Positions 27,579 to 35,496 of a DNA stretch of 46,903 nucleotides are shown here, in pieces. The first letter of the stretch is position 1, and every line of letters starts with the position of its first letter. Under the pieces are notes generated by a model, which saw nothing but the letters and a program-made list of their open reading frames with translations, ran no database searches and had not been told where the DNA came from. Origin of the DNA: Candidatus Poribacteria bacterium (GTDB lineage: Bacteria; Poribacteria; WGA-4E; WGA-3G); contig JAJECK010000111.1 of the NCBI GenBank assembly GCA_022822085.1, positions 1-46,903 on the forward strand, written 5' to 3'. A program made the position numbers and the translations under genes.

Positions 27579-28541
27579 TTATTCATTACCTTCTTCTTGT
27601 TCTTCTACAGGGGCAATTTCATAACTCTGTAATTCAAACGACTTTACGGTAGGCGCAAGGAGTGCTTCTATATCTGGTTGTGCTAACGCAGCTTCCTCAA
27701 AATCTGTGTCAGACATAGTATTCAGGAAAACTCTTTCTTCTTCTTGGTGAAACTTTACGATACCCACATTGGGGGCTAACCATAGAGTTGTAACAGTTTC
27801 ACCAGGTTCCTCCTGATTTGGATTTGGTTCATTGGCAGTCAGTTCTGTTTCTGTTTGAAATTGAATTTTCAGACAATCTTCAAATGTACCTGCAGGAACA
27901 TCTACCGTTTCAGTACCGAGGATCATACCAGTTTCTTGAATATCAACGTTTAATGTAATAGTCGGAATTTCTGGCGCACCTTGTAATTCCGGTATCCCCT
28001 GTATATCCATCGTAAATGTTACAGTCGCACTGACATTAATTGAATCCCATTCTTCATCAGGAGACACATCCAAGGGAAGCAAAAAGCAATTTTCTTCAGA
28101 TTCTGCTTCTACATCATAGATTAATTGAATAGTCACATTCAATTCAGGTGGTGCAGTGCTTGCAATAACATTCTGCGTCAATTCTGATATAATGTCCATC
28201 TCTTTGCTGAGACGGGCTTTTATTGTATTTTCTACCTCTTCCCCGACAAAGCCTGAGACCCATTCATCTCCAACATGATACAGATACGGAGAAAAGTGTC
28301 GGTCAAAATCAAGCCAATCTTCCAATTCTGGATCATAACTGAAACCGTTATATATTACACCCGATATTTCTTCACCTTCAACGACTTGTCGTGTCAATTC
28401 ATTCCCATCTTGATCGACATACACCCAATAACTGTCAAGTGTGCTTGGGAAATATAATTTTGCAGTTTCATTACCCCTTAAGGTCGCACTAAATATAAAG
28501 ACAAAAATCAGCGTGAATAAAAAACAAAATCTCTTTAACAT
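27579..28541 (-). CDS. Secreted paralog 4 of the YFP-WVY-DQDGNE family
   Basis: A 320-residue, longer copy with a signal segment (residues about 5-22). Motifs are [74 protein letters not shown] and ELQSYEI. The extra length lies in the middle region (about 115-170) and an acidic C-terminus. It is more diverged from paralogs 1-3 than they are from each other. Confidence 0.73.
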   Translation of the reverse strand: MLKRFCFLFTLIFVFIFSATLRGNETAKLYFPSTLDSYWVYVDQDGNELTRQVVEGEEISGVIYNGFSYDPELEDWLDFDRHFSPYLYHVGDEWVSGFVGEEVENTIKARLSKEMDIISELTQNVIASTAPPELNVTIQLIYDVEAESEENCFLLPLDVSPDEEWDSINVSATVTFTMDIQGIPELQGAPEIPTITLNVDIQETGMILGTETVDVPAGTFEDCLKIQFQTETELTANEPNPNQEEPGETVTTLWLAPNVGIVKFHQEEERVFLNTMSDTDFEEAALAQPDIEALLAPTVKSFELQSYEIAPVEEQEEGNE

Positions 28542-28587
28542 TTCAATGTTCCTTTATTATATTGTGAAAACATTAGTTTACGTTATC

Positions 28588-30333
28588 TTATTCTGTATCT
28601 ACAGTTTTGATTTCATAACTTTTTAATTCAAGAGTCTTAACATCAATTGCATTAAACTTTGCAATATCTTCTTCAGTAATATCCTTCTCATTTTCTGAAC
28701 TCTTAGATATAGCTTTTAGTATTATATTCTCACTTCTTTTATTGAACTTAACAATACCGACATTCGGTGCTATCCATAATGTCGTAATCGTTTCTCCAGG
28801 TTGACCTATCTGCTCATCTTGGTAACTATGAGATCCACTCATTGTCGCCTCTGACCGAAATTCAACTTTAAAACAGTCATCAAACCTACCTGCTGGTGTT
28901 TCAATAGATTCTCTACCAGTAACTTTACCTGTTTCAATGACTCTAATGTTCCAAATTTCTCTACTTGACGGACGATTGTTCACTCTATTCTGTGGGTTCT
29001 TATTAATAAAATTTAAGTTAATTTTTGCATCAAATTTTGCTACATCCCATTCTTCATTGAGTGTGAGGGTGTTTGGTAAAAATTGAAATAATTCTTCTGT
29101 CTTTATATCAACTTCGTATTTTATATCAAATGCCCTAACCCCCTGAGGATTAGGGTCGTTATTCAGTGATTCTTCAACTCTGGCAGTTATTTCTTCTATT
29201 ACATCTAATTCTTTATTCAATCGTGCTTTAACTGCTTTTGCAGCATCATCTCCCACATGAAGTCCTATCCCATCATCCATAACTTCATACAATTTTGAAT
29301 TGGCGTAGACATCGTAATTATCCCAATTTTCAATAGGTGGTTTATAATTGAATGCCTTCAGACGTTTCTCAGGAATCACCACGTCATCTATTGCTCGCCG
29401 CGTAAATTCGTTACCATCTTGATCAACATACACCCAAAAATTTCCAGGACTGACAGGAAAGTAGTTGGTATTAGGACCAATGTCAGAAGGTTTGATTTCA
29501 AATTTCTTTAGTTCCAGTGTGTTTTCAGTGATTGTCAATGGAAATTCATCATCAGGAATTGCCTTGATTAGCATATCTTCCATTTCTCTGTGACACTTCA
29601 CGATACCAACATTCGGAGCTAACCATAGTGTCGTCACCGTTTCGCCTGGAGGATTACTATCAGCAAAAGTCGGTATACTAATTTCTGTTTCGGTTCTGAA
29701 CTCTAATTTCAGGCATTCCTCAAACGTCCCAGCTGGAACCTCCACTGTTTCAGTAGTTACCACCGTCCCAGATTCAATTACTGAAAAACCAAATGCCACA
29801 CGTTCATTATCAGCATTTGAAGGGTCATTTACCTCTATATTAAGTGTAGCATTGAGCTTACCCGTATCCCACTCTTCGTTCAATGAAATGGGTAGAGGTA
29901 GAAAAAGCATCTGTTCTGAGACATCTGAGGTAACATCGTAATTGAGTTCAACACCTCCTCCAGGAGGTTCTATAAGAATAAGTGTCTCAATCTCTCTTGT
30001 TAATCGAGCTTCGATAAACTTCGCTATTTCATCACTACTATAGAAAGTTATTCCATCGGCATCTACTCTGAAACGATTAGGTTGTAAATGTGGGATATAA
30101 TCAAACCATTTTTCTATCGCAGGTTCATAACTGAACGCATGAAAGGTTTGGGCAGGAATTATTTTATCTGCAGCCGCTTCACGTACTACTTCATTACCAT
30201 CCTGGTCTACATAGACCCAATTACTGCCAGGTGGAAACGAAAAATATGTTTTCGCAGGTTCATTCCCGGATATCGTTACACTGAAACATAAGATAAATAT
30301 AAAAATCGCAAATTGACTTAATTGCTTTAACAT
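28588..30333 (-). CDS. Secreted paralog 5, two tandem domains of the YFP-WVY-DQDGNE family
   Basis: A 581-residue protein with a single signal segment (residues about 5-22) and two full copies of the domain. The first (about 25-285) has TYFSFPPGSNWVYVDQDGNE, LNEEWDTG, PAGTFEECLKLE and TLWLAPNVGIVKCH. The second (about 293-581) has NYFPVSPGNFWVYVDQDGNE, LNEEWDVA, PAGRFDDCFKVE and TLWIAPNVGIVKF. The second copy has no signal peptide of its own, which fits fusion of two adjacent genes by loss of a stop codon and signal sequence. Confidence 0.75.
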   Translation of the reverse strand: MLKQLSQFAIFIFILCFSVTISGNEPAKTYFSFPPGSNWVYVDQDGNEVVREAAADKIIPAQTFHAFSYEPAIEKWFDYIPHLQPNRFRVDADGITFYSSDEIAKFIEARLTREIETLILIEPPGGGVELNYDVTSDVSEQMLFLPLPISLNEEWDTGKLNATLNIEVNDPSNADNERVAFGFSVIESGTVVTTETVEVPAGTFEECLKLEFRTETEISIPTFADSNPPGETVTTLWLAPNVGIVKCHREMEDMLIKAIPDDEFPLTITENTLELKKFEIKPSDIGPNTNYFPVSPGNFWVYVDQDGNEFTRRAIDDVVIPEKRLKAFNYKPPIENWDNYDVYANSKLYEVMDDGIGLHVGDDAAKAVKARLNKELDVIEEITARVEESLNNDPNPQGVRAFDIKYEVDIKTEELFQFLPNTLTLNEEWDVAKFDAKINLNFINKNPQNRVNNRPSSREIWNIRVIETGKVTGRESIETPAGRFDDCFKVEFRSEATMSGSHSYQDEQIGQPGETITTLWIAPNVGIVKFNKRSENIILKAISKSSENEKDITEEDIAKFNAIDVKTLELKSYEIKTVDTE

Positions 30334-30398
30334 TGATATACATCCCTTCTATGTCTCGATTTTATTGAACAAATTTCCACATGTGGATAATTATTTAG

Positions 30399-30530
30399 CA
30401 GGACGGACGCATTTTCTCTTAAAGTCCCCTTGATAAGGGGATTTAGGGGGTTAAAAAGACTAAAAACACTGAAATATCGCATCATTTAACCCCCCTACCC
30501 CCCTTATCAAGGGGGAATGTGTAAGTCCTG
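30399..30530. mobile_element. MITE-like element 1 (132 bp) with 5-bp target duplication
   Basis: Ends are CAGGACGGACGCA (30399-30411) and the imperfect inverted TGTGTAAGTCCTG (30518-30530), matching at 10 of 13 positions. TTTAG flanks both sides (30394-30398 and 30531-30535). The interior holds a second inverted pair of GGGGATTTAGGGGG/CCCCCTTATC strings and no coding frame. It is homologous to the element at 31,575-31,686 and lies between paralogs 5 and 6. Confidence 0.8.
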
Positions 30531-30539
30531 TTTAGTTTC

Positions 30540-31421
30540 TTATTGCTCTATTGAGTTATCTTTTATCTGGTAACTTATTAATTCATAACTGATAACTTCA
30601 TCTGAATTCTTACTCTTGTTTATGTATTTTACGATACCTACATTCGGTGCTAACCATACTGTAGAGACAGACTCATTAGTTTGCTGTTCTGGTAGAAGTT
30701 GTTTTATCTGTGGAGGAAGTGTTGTATCTGTAGTTGAAAGAGTGCTGAATTCAATCTTTAAACATTCTTTAAACTTACCTGCTTTCGTTTCAACAGTTTC
30801 TTTTCCAATAATCTTCCCTTTCTCCTCAATAGTCGTGCTTGATGAAATGGTTTTTAGTTCATCGGGGGGATCCACTGGGGCACCAGTTATGTCCATCGTC
30901 ATGTTCACTTTCACTTCCACCCGCATAGCAACCCACTCTTCATTATAGGTAATTGGAATCGGAAAAAGATAGAAATAATCTTGCGCAATCGGATCAACAG
31001 CGTAGTCGAACTCAATTGAAATACCTGATGGAAGTTGTTCCGCAATCTGAATCCGCATAGATGCAATAACTTCATCAAGTTTTTTGCTAAGAATCGCCCT
31101 TGTTGCAGTTTCTATGTCATCACCTACAAAAAATGTAACCCATTTTTCTCCAATTTGGTATAGAGATGGATGCATAATATATTGATATTTTTCCAAATCT
31201 TCCAATTCTGGTTGATAGGCAAATGCCTGATAGGATGTTCCGTCAATTTCTTTTCCTTCAACAGCATTTCGGGTTAATTCGTTTCCATCTTGATCAACAT
31301 ACACCCAAGTACTCCCAATGGTATTAGGGAAATAGGACTTTGCAGTTTCATCTGCAATTGAAATTATACTCAAACCGAATATGAGTAAAAAGATAAGTAG
31401 TGAACGACGATTTTTGGACAC
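30540..31421 (-). CDS. Secreted paralog 6 of the YFP-WVY-DQDGNE family
   Basis: The first gene of the array in transcription order, 293 residues. It uses GTG at 31421 with GGAGG eight bases upstream. A signal segment covers residues about 6-23. Motifs are SYFPNTIGSTWVYVDQDGNE, TRNAVEGKEIDG, YNEEWVAM, KAGKFKECLKIEF and VSTVWLAPNVGIVKY. A consensus-like promoter lies at 31,459-31,487. It is bracketed by the two related MITE-like elements, whose inner ends are about 1 kb apart. Confidence 0.74.
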   Translation of the reverse strand: MSKNRRSLLIFLLIFGLSIISIADETAKSYFPNTIGSTWVYVDQDGNELTRNAVEGKEIDGTSYQAFAYQPELEDLEKYQYIMHPSLYQIGEKWVTFFVGDDIETATRAILSKKLDEVIASMRIQIAEQLPSGISIEFDYAVDPIAQDYFYLFPIPITYNEEWVAMRVEVKVNMTMDITGAPVDPPDELKTISSSTTIEEKGKIIGKETVETKAGKFKECLKIEFSTLSTTDTTLPPQIKQLLPEQQTNESVSTVWLAPNVGIVKYINKSKNSDEVISYELISYQIKDNSIEQ

Positions 31422-31458
31422 TTATGATTCCTCCAACTTAAGATAACATCACCTATTT

Positions 31459-31487
31459 AGTATACACCAACATATTACCTATATCAA
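31459..31487 (-). promoter_or_regulatory. Strong sigma70-type promoter for the paralog/heme operon
   Basis: On the minus strand TTGATA (31487-31482) and TATACT (31464-31459) are exactly 17 bases apart. It sits 38 bases before the GTG start of paralog 6 and could drive the run through hemB. Confidence 0.6.
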
Positions 31488-31531
31488 GGAAATTAATCTA
31501 TTGTGATATGTAAAATTGACAAAGAGTAAAT

Positions 31532-31560
31532 TTGACAAAATGTAGAATACAAGTTATATT
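31532..31560 (+). promoter_or_regulatory. Strong sigma70-type promoter for the phosphonate-type gene pair
   Basis: TTGACA (31532-31537) and TATATT (31555-31560) are exactly 17 bases apart. Predicted transcription starts near 31,567, just before the MITE-like element, so the element would be in the 5' leader. Confidence 0.6.
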
Positions 31561-31574
31561 AACAGGAAGATGGT

Positions 31575-31686
31575 CAGGACTTACGCAACTTGCGCAAAAA
31601 AACAGAGAAATTTGCATAAAAAGTCGTTATTTCAGCACATTTAACCCCCTAAATCCCCCTTATCAAGGGGGAATGCGTAAGTCCTG
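31575..31686. mobile_element. MITE-like element 2 (112 bp) with 5-bp target duplication
   Basis: Perfect 13-bp terminal inverted repeats CAGGACTTACGCA (31575-31587) and TGCGTAAGTCCTG (31674-31686) are flanked by ATGGT on both sides (31570-31574 and 31687-31691). The right half, including ACCCCCT and CCCCCTTATCAAGGGGG, matches element 1. There is no coding frame, so transposition would need a transposase from elsewhere. Confidence 0.88.
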
Positions 31687-31710
31687 ATGGTAATTGATAA
31701 GGATGGAGTT

Positions 31711-32502
31711 ATGACGCACTTAAATTCTCAACATCACAAGGATTGGAAACATAACGGTTTTCTCGTCCTTCCCACTTTTTTTAATGCAGAAGAAGTGAAT
31801 AATATTCAATCATGGATATCAGAGATATCATCTTGGGAACCCACAGCAGACAAGTGGATGCATCATTACGAATCCACTAAGAATGGCGCACGACACTCAC
31901 GTTCCGAAAATTTCATACCCTATCATCACGATTTAAACACCACTGTCACAAGTGGAAAAGTCATTGATGTCGTTTCTGAATTGATGTCCGAACCTGCAAT
32001 ACTTTACAAAGAGAAAATAAATTACAAGTATCCAGGGGGTGGTGGTTATGCGGCACATCAAGATGCCCCTGCTTATGAATTTGTGGATTACCATATTACT
32101 TGTCTAATTTCAGTAGACTCAGCAACAACGGAAAGCGGTTGTCTCTATTTTTCTCCCGGCAGACATCAGGAAGGTTTCATAGCACTTGATGAAAAAGGCT
32201 GCATTTCTCCAGAAGTAGCAGAATCAATGAATTGGGTTGCTGTACCAACGGAACCGGGAGACATACTTCTTTTCGGTTCATATATTCCACACAAAAGTCC
32301 ACCTAACCTGTCAAATGAACCGAGGCGGATAATCTATCTTACCTATAATGCAAAGTCACAAGGTGATTGGCGTGAGAAGTATTATGCGGATAAACGGCAA
32401 GCCTTCACACAGTACGCTAATGATGGCTCAAATCGAGACTCACAAATTAGCAAAATCGCACATTTTCAAGGAAAAGTCATAAGTCATGCAGAATCTGATT
32501 GA
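31711..32502 (+). CDS. PhyH-family dioxygenase, probable PhnY-type phosphonate hydroxylase
   Basis: A 263-residue Fe(II)/2-oxoglutarate oxygenase. Ligands are His116-x-Asp118 (YAAHQDAPAY) and His194 (IPHKSPPN); Arg205/206 would hold 2-oxoglutarate. KINYKYPGGGGYAAHQDAP and the C-terminal WREKYYADKR resemble PhnY and TmpA, which hydroxylate carbon 1 of 2-aminoethylphosphonate or its trimethyl form. The HD gene overlaps its last 17 bases, the arrangement of PhnY-PhnZ. I chose ATG 31711 because GGAG sits just before it; the ATG at 31687 lies inside the target duplication and lacks a ribosome binding site. Confidence 0.8.
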   Translation: MTHLNSQHHKDWKHNGFLVLPTFFNAEEVNNIQSWISEISSWEPTADKWMHHYESTKNGARHSRSENFIPYHHDLNTTVTSGKVIDVVSELMSEPAILYKEKINYKYPGGGGYAAHQDAPAYEFVDYHITCLISVDSATTESGCLYFSPGRHQEGFIALDEKGCISPEVAESMNWVAVPTEPGDILLFGSYIPHKSPPNLSNEPRRIIYLTYNAKSQGDWREKYYADKRQAFTQYANDGSNRDSQISKIAHFQGKVISHAESD

Positions 32503-33088
32503 TAGGACATTAGCTCATAACTTGAGTCAAGCAACAAAAGCCCAAAAAGTTGATATCCTCTTCAACTATATGGAAAGGCGTGGCCAAACATTTTACGACG
32601 AAGTCGTAACACAGTTAGAACATGCACTTCAATGCGCGGCAATTGCCGTTAAGAACAAGGCAAACACCACCCAGATTGTGAGCGCGTTGCTCCACGACAT
32701 CGGGCATTTTATTTTAGACGAACACAATGAAGATGTCTCATTTTTGGATATAGATCTGAACCACGAAGAAATTGGGGCAAAGTACCTGGAACCGTTTTTC
32801 CCAGAGGCAGTTACAACGCCAATCCGTCTGCATGTCCCTGCGAAAAGATACCTATGTACAGTTGATCCATCTTATTATAATGGATTATCGGAAGCATCTA
32901 AACGGAGCCTAAAACTGCAGGGGGGTGTCATGTCGGACGAGGAACGCGTTAAGTTTGAACAAATAACACATTACAAAGACGCACTGACCCTCCGTAGATG
33001 GGACGATCAAGCTAAAGTCAAAGGGATAGAGACTGATGGATTAGAAAGATATAGAGACTTAGTTTTAAAGTGTTTCGTGGGTGTGTAA
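32486..33088 (+). CDS. HD-domain oxygenase, probable PhnZ-type phosphonate-cleaving enzyme
   Basis: A 200-residue HD protein of the phosphonate-associated type. Ligand candidates are His46 (QLEHALQ), His70-Asp71 (LLHDIGH), His93 (LNHEEIG), His116 (RLHVPAK) and Asp174 (RRWDDQAK), the six-ligand set expected for a mixed-valence di-iron site. Tyr37 and Glu39 in FYDEVVTQLEHA lie where PhnZ has its substrate-gating residues. PhnZ splits 1-hydroxy-2-aminoethylphosphonate to glycine and phosphate with O2. The gene overlaps the dioxygenase by 17 bases. The exact phosphonate is inferred from the pairing only. Confidence 0.83.
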   Translation: MQNLIDRTLAHNLSQATKAQKVDILFNYMERRGQTFYDEVVTQLEHALQCAAIAVKNKANTTQIVSALLHDIGHFILDEHNEDVSFLDIDLNHEEIGAKYLEPFFPEAVTTPIRLHVPAKRYLCTVDPSYYNGLSEASKRSLKLQGGVMSDEERVKFEQITHYKDALTLRRWDDQAKVKGIETDGLERYRDLVLKCFVGV

Positions 33089-33107
33089 AGTTTTTGTCAC
33101 CTTTTTT

Positions 33108-33298
33108 GTCTGAATCGCGGAAAGCGCGGAGAACACGGAAAACGCGGATTGGGAATCTGTAACATCAGGTAATCCGCTAAGGCAAGCGTTTTCTTTTTGC
33201 TGCTATGGCTGTGGAGATGTTAGCAGTGCGGCGATGTCTTCGGGTAATTGGTTGAGAAGTTTATCTCCAGTATTCATGTTCATTTCGGTAATAATGTC
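33108..33298 (-). repeat. Island boundary module: GCGG repeat plus ALLTSPQP 3' cap (copy P1)
   Basis: On the minus strand this decodes as NQLPEDIAALLTSPQP-stop (about 33,210-33,260), preceded by a short in-frame ATG near 33,289, then a conserved A-rich stretch and a GCGG-rich repeat ending near TCTGAATCGCGG (33,109-33,120). The same cap ends both TIR-TPR genes. Here it is detached from a parent gene and follows the 100-aa gene. The block 33,108-33,612 matches 36,656-37,155. Confidence 0.7.
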
Positions 33299-33299
33299 G

Positions 33300-33602
33300 C
33301 TACCGTTTTCCCAATTTTTTCTCCATCATGTGGCTGATGGCTTGAATTGCGGGTTGAGGGACTATAGGTTGGACTTCTCGAATAGCATCCCAATCAATCA
33401 CCGCTGTCCACAACTTTTCTTCTTCTGAGTAGTGAACGATGCCCTCAACCTCTAATTCTTCGCTATAGATGATAAGGGATTGTCCATCTTGCAGTTCAAT
33501 TCCCTGCCGTTCGATATCTGCTACCGTGCCAGCGCAATTCAACCGCACCCTGCCTTTTACGTCTGCGTTGTGGAAGTCTGCAAAAACTCTGAGTGTGTTC
33601 AT
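33300..33602 (-). CDS. Conserved 100-residue protein, copy 1 (orphan)
   Basis: A 100-residue soluble protein that starts MNTLRVFADFHNADVKGRVR and contains GTVADIERQGIELQDGQ and KLWTAVIDWDAI. It is about 95 percent identical to the gene at 36,847-37,149, differing at five positions. The family is familiar as a conserved hypothetical in cyanobacteria and Poribacteria and has no known function. Copy 2 is coupled to a 113-residue gene; this copy lacks that partner upstream, so it is probably the derived, orphan copy. Confidence 0.7.
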   Translation of the reverse strand: MNTLRVFADFHNADVKGRVRLNCAGTVADIERQGIELQDGQSLIIYSEELEVEGIVHYSEEEKLWTAVIDWDAIREVQPIVPQPAIQAISHMMEKKLGKR

Positions 33603-33720
33603 CTTCTCTCCAAATCGCTATTCCGTTACAAGGACACTGTTTGCAAAGAGGGCCTCCACCCGTGCTCCGTTGAGAAATGAAAAATCAGATCATCTGTTTT
33701 TAGGTGAACGTATCAACGAT

Positions 33721-33921
33721 CTATTTTATCAGTTCGCTTGAATGAACGGATAAATATTCCGCCACTTCAAGATTCATTCGTTCAATTTCGGAAAGAAAAC
33801 CACCCGCGGATAACTCATAATTCCGTGGGTTGGTTTCAACCTGCTGGAGCTTTTCGACCAGTTTTTGAAAACGATCGATGCGATTCAGCGTTGCTTTAAG
33901 TTCCCGATCATTTTGAATCAT
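33721..33921 (-). CDS. Small protein downstream of doc, candidate antitoxin or partner
   Basis: A 66-residue helical, charged protein beginning MIQNDRELKATLNRIDRFQ and ending EYLSVHSSELIK. A TTG at 33936 would add five residues, but the ATG at 33921 fits better with GAGATGG upstream. It begins 22 bases after the Doc-family stop. Similar short IxNDREL... proteins occur next to toxin-like genes in other bacteria. No DNA-binding motif is clear, and an antitoxin role is inferred from location only. Confidence 0.55.
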   Translation of the reverse strand: MIQNDRELKATLNRIDRFQKLVEKLQQVETNPRNYELSAGGFLSEIERMNLEVAEYLSVHSSELIK

Positions 33922-33943
33922 TGCAAACCATCTCAACTATGTT

Positions 33944-34315
33944 TCACAAAACCCATGACTGTATATGATCGGCGATGACCGCAATATCGGTTATTGATCT
34001 ATCCGCAATTTCATAACCTAACTTGATAACTGAATCATTGATGTCTGGACGCAAATCACAACCGTTCAAATCTAAAAATATGAGCGCGCAGGTTAGACCG
34101 ATCCGTTTATTTCCGTCCAGAAATATATGCCCTATAATAATATGACGGGCATATATAGCAGCTTTTTGGAATAGAGTCGGATAGAGCTCTTCATCACCAA
34201 ATTTTGCACTTACTACATCGACTAAATAGTCTAACTGCTCTTTATGCAAGAACTGATAGTTCCCCACCTGGGCCTCGGCAATGATTAGAATATCCTCAAT
34301 TGTCAAATATATCAT
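33944..34315 (-). CDS. Doc/Fic-family protein (death-on-curing type)
   Basis: A 123-residue Doc-type protein. The catalytic signature HIFLDGNKR lies at residues 63-71, matching HxFx(D/N)xNKR. P1 Doc phosphorylates EF-Tu and arrests translation; Fic relatives AMPylate. The ATG at 34315 forms an ATGA overlap with the stop of the TPR gene, so translation is coupled; a longer frame to 34336 is less likely. A classical Phd antitoxin upstream is missing; instead a TPR gene precedes and a 66-residue gene follows. Confidence 0.82.
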   Translation of the reverse strand: MIYLTIEDILIIAEAQVGNYQFLHKEQLDYLVDVVSAKFGDEELYPTLFQKAAIYARHIIIGHIFLDGNKRIGLTCALIFLDLNGCDLRPDINDSVIKLGYEIADRSITDIAVIADHIQSWVL

Positions 34316-35385
34316 ATATTGCCGAGGGTCTTCCATGCGCGATCGTAATCTTTCAGTATTTTATCTAAGGCAATGAGAGAGTCATATTTCATACTTCTGG
34401 CAATCGCGAGGTCTAATTTAGCCATCGCGCGCTTTTCAAGTCGTAACAAGGCTCCGCCACGATAATAATACGCCTCAGCATAATCGGGATTGAGTGCTAT
34501 CGCTTTGGAATAGTCAGCTATAGCAAGTTCTACTTGACTTTTTTTCGCATAAGCCAAACCCCGATTGTAATAGGCAATTGCATTATAGGGTTTAAATTCA
34601 ATTGCTCTATTATAGTCTTCAATGGCTTTGTCAACATCGTCTTTGTCCTTGTAAATCGTCCCCCGATTGTTATAGGCATCGGCATAATTTGGTTGCAGTT
34701 CTATCGCTTTTCTGAAGTCTATCAAGGCTTTGTCAAGCTCATTCTTTGCGCCGTAGGCAGCCCCTCTACGGTTATAGGCAGGGGCATAATCTGGGTTCAA
34801 CTTTATCGCTTTATTAAAGTCTTTAATGGCAAGGTTAAGTTCGCCTTTGTGGAAGTAAGCACCGCCGCGATTGTAATAGGTATCGGCATAATCGGGATTA
34901 AGCTCTATTGCTTTACTAGAATCTTCAATGGCACGGTCAATCTCACCTTTGTGGAAGTAAGCACCGCCGCGATTGTTATAGGCAGGGGCATAATCTGGGT
35001 TCAACGCTATTGCTTTATTGTAGTCTTCAATGGCAAGGTTAAGTTCACTTTTGCTGAAGTAAGCACCGCCGCGATTGTTATAGGCAAAGACATAATCTGG
35101 GTTAAGTTCTATTACTTTGGTATAATCTCTTATTGCCTTATCAAGCTCTTCTTTGATCAGATAAGTTAGACCTCGATTGTTATAGGCAAAGGCATAATCA
35201 GGTTTTAGTTTTATCGCTTTATTAAAGTAGGTAATAGCAAGATCATAATGTCCATTTTCGGCATGATTAACGCCTTGATTATTGTATGCCTCAACACTAT
35301 CCTGTTTGTGAGATAGTGTGTTATTAGCATAAATAAAATTGGTGTCGTAAGAGGCATTAACAAGTCCTTGATTTAGTCCTTGCAT
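34312..35385 (-). CDS. TPR protein coupled to the Doc-family gene
   Basis: A 357-residue protein built from about nine TPR units of the NNRGxAYxxKGExDxAIxD type, each 34 residues. There is no TIR or signal peptide. The ATG at 35385 has AGGAGAAAAAG before it; a longer frame to 35457 has no support. The C-terminal 40 residues (RAMAKLDLAIARSMKYDSL...) leave the repeat pattern. The stop overlaps the doc start by four bases. TPR arrays usually bind partner proteins, so it may hold or regulate the Doc-like protein; this is inference. Confidence 0.8.
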   Translation of the reverse strand: MQGLNQGLVNASYDTNFIYANNTLSHKQDSVEAYNNQGVNHAENGHYDLAITYFNKAIKLKPDYAFAYNNRGLTYLIKEELDKAIRDYTKVIELNPDYVFAYNNRGGAYFSKSELNLAIEDYNKAIALNPDYAPAYNNRGGAYFHKGEIDRAIEDSSKAIELNPDYADTYYNRGGAYFHKGELNLAIKDFNKAIKLNPDYAPAYNRRGAAYGAKNELDKALIDFRKAIELQPNYADAYNNRGTIYKDKDDVDKAIEDYNRAIEFKPYNAIAYYNRGLAYAKKSQVELAIADYSKAIALNPDYAEAYYYRGGALLRLEKRAMAKLDLAIARSMKYDSLIALDKILKDYDRAWKTLGNI

Positions 35386-35496
35386 AACTTTTTCTCCTGC
35401 ACAATTCGTATTCCTTGATGGTAATGATAACACAACCCATCCCCACATATCAACCAAAATTCCTATTTCCCTTTTAGCCTCCGCGCCTTCCGCGAT

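Noticed and set aside
15247-31421. A complete heme pathway
   Set aside because: hemE, coproporphyrinogen and protoporphyrinogen oxidases and ferrochelatase are not in the window, so only synthesis to uroporphyrinogen III and precorrin-2/sirohydrochlorin is supported.
34534-35169. Long plus-strand frame opposite the TPR gene, and similar ones opposite both TIR-TPR genes
   Set aside because: Periodic antisense frames arise from the 102-base TPR repeat; their hydrophobic repeats only mirror the TPR codons.
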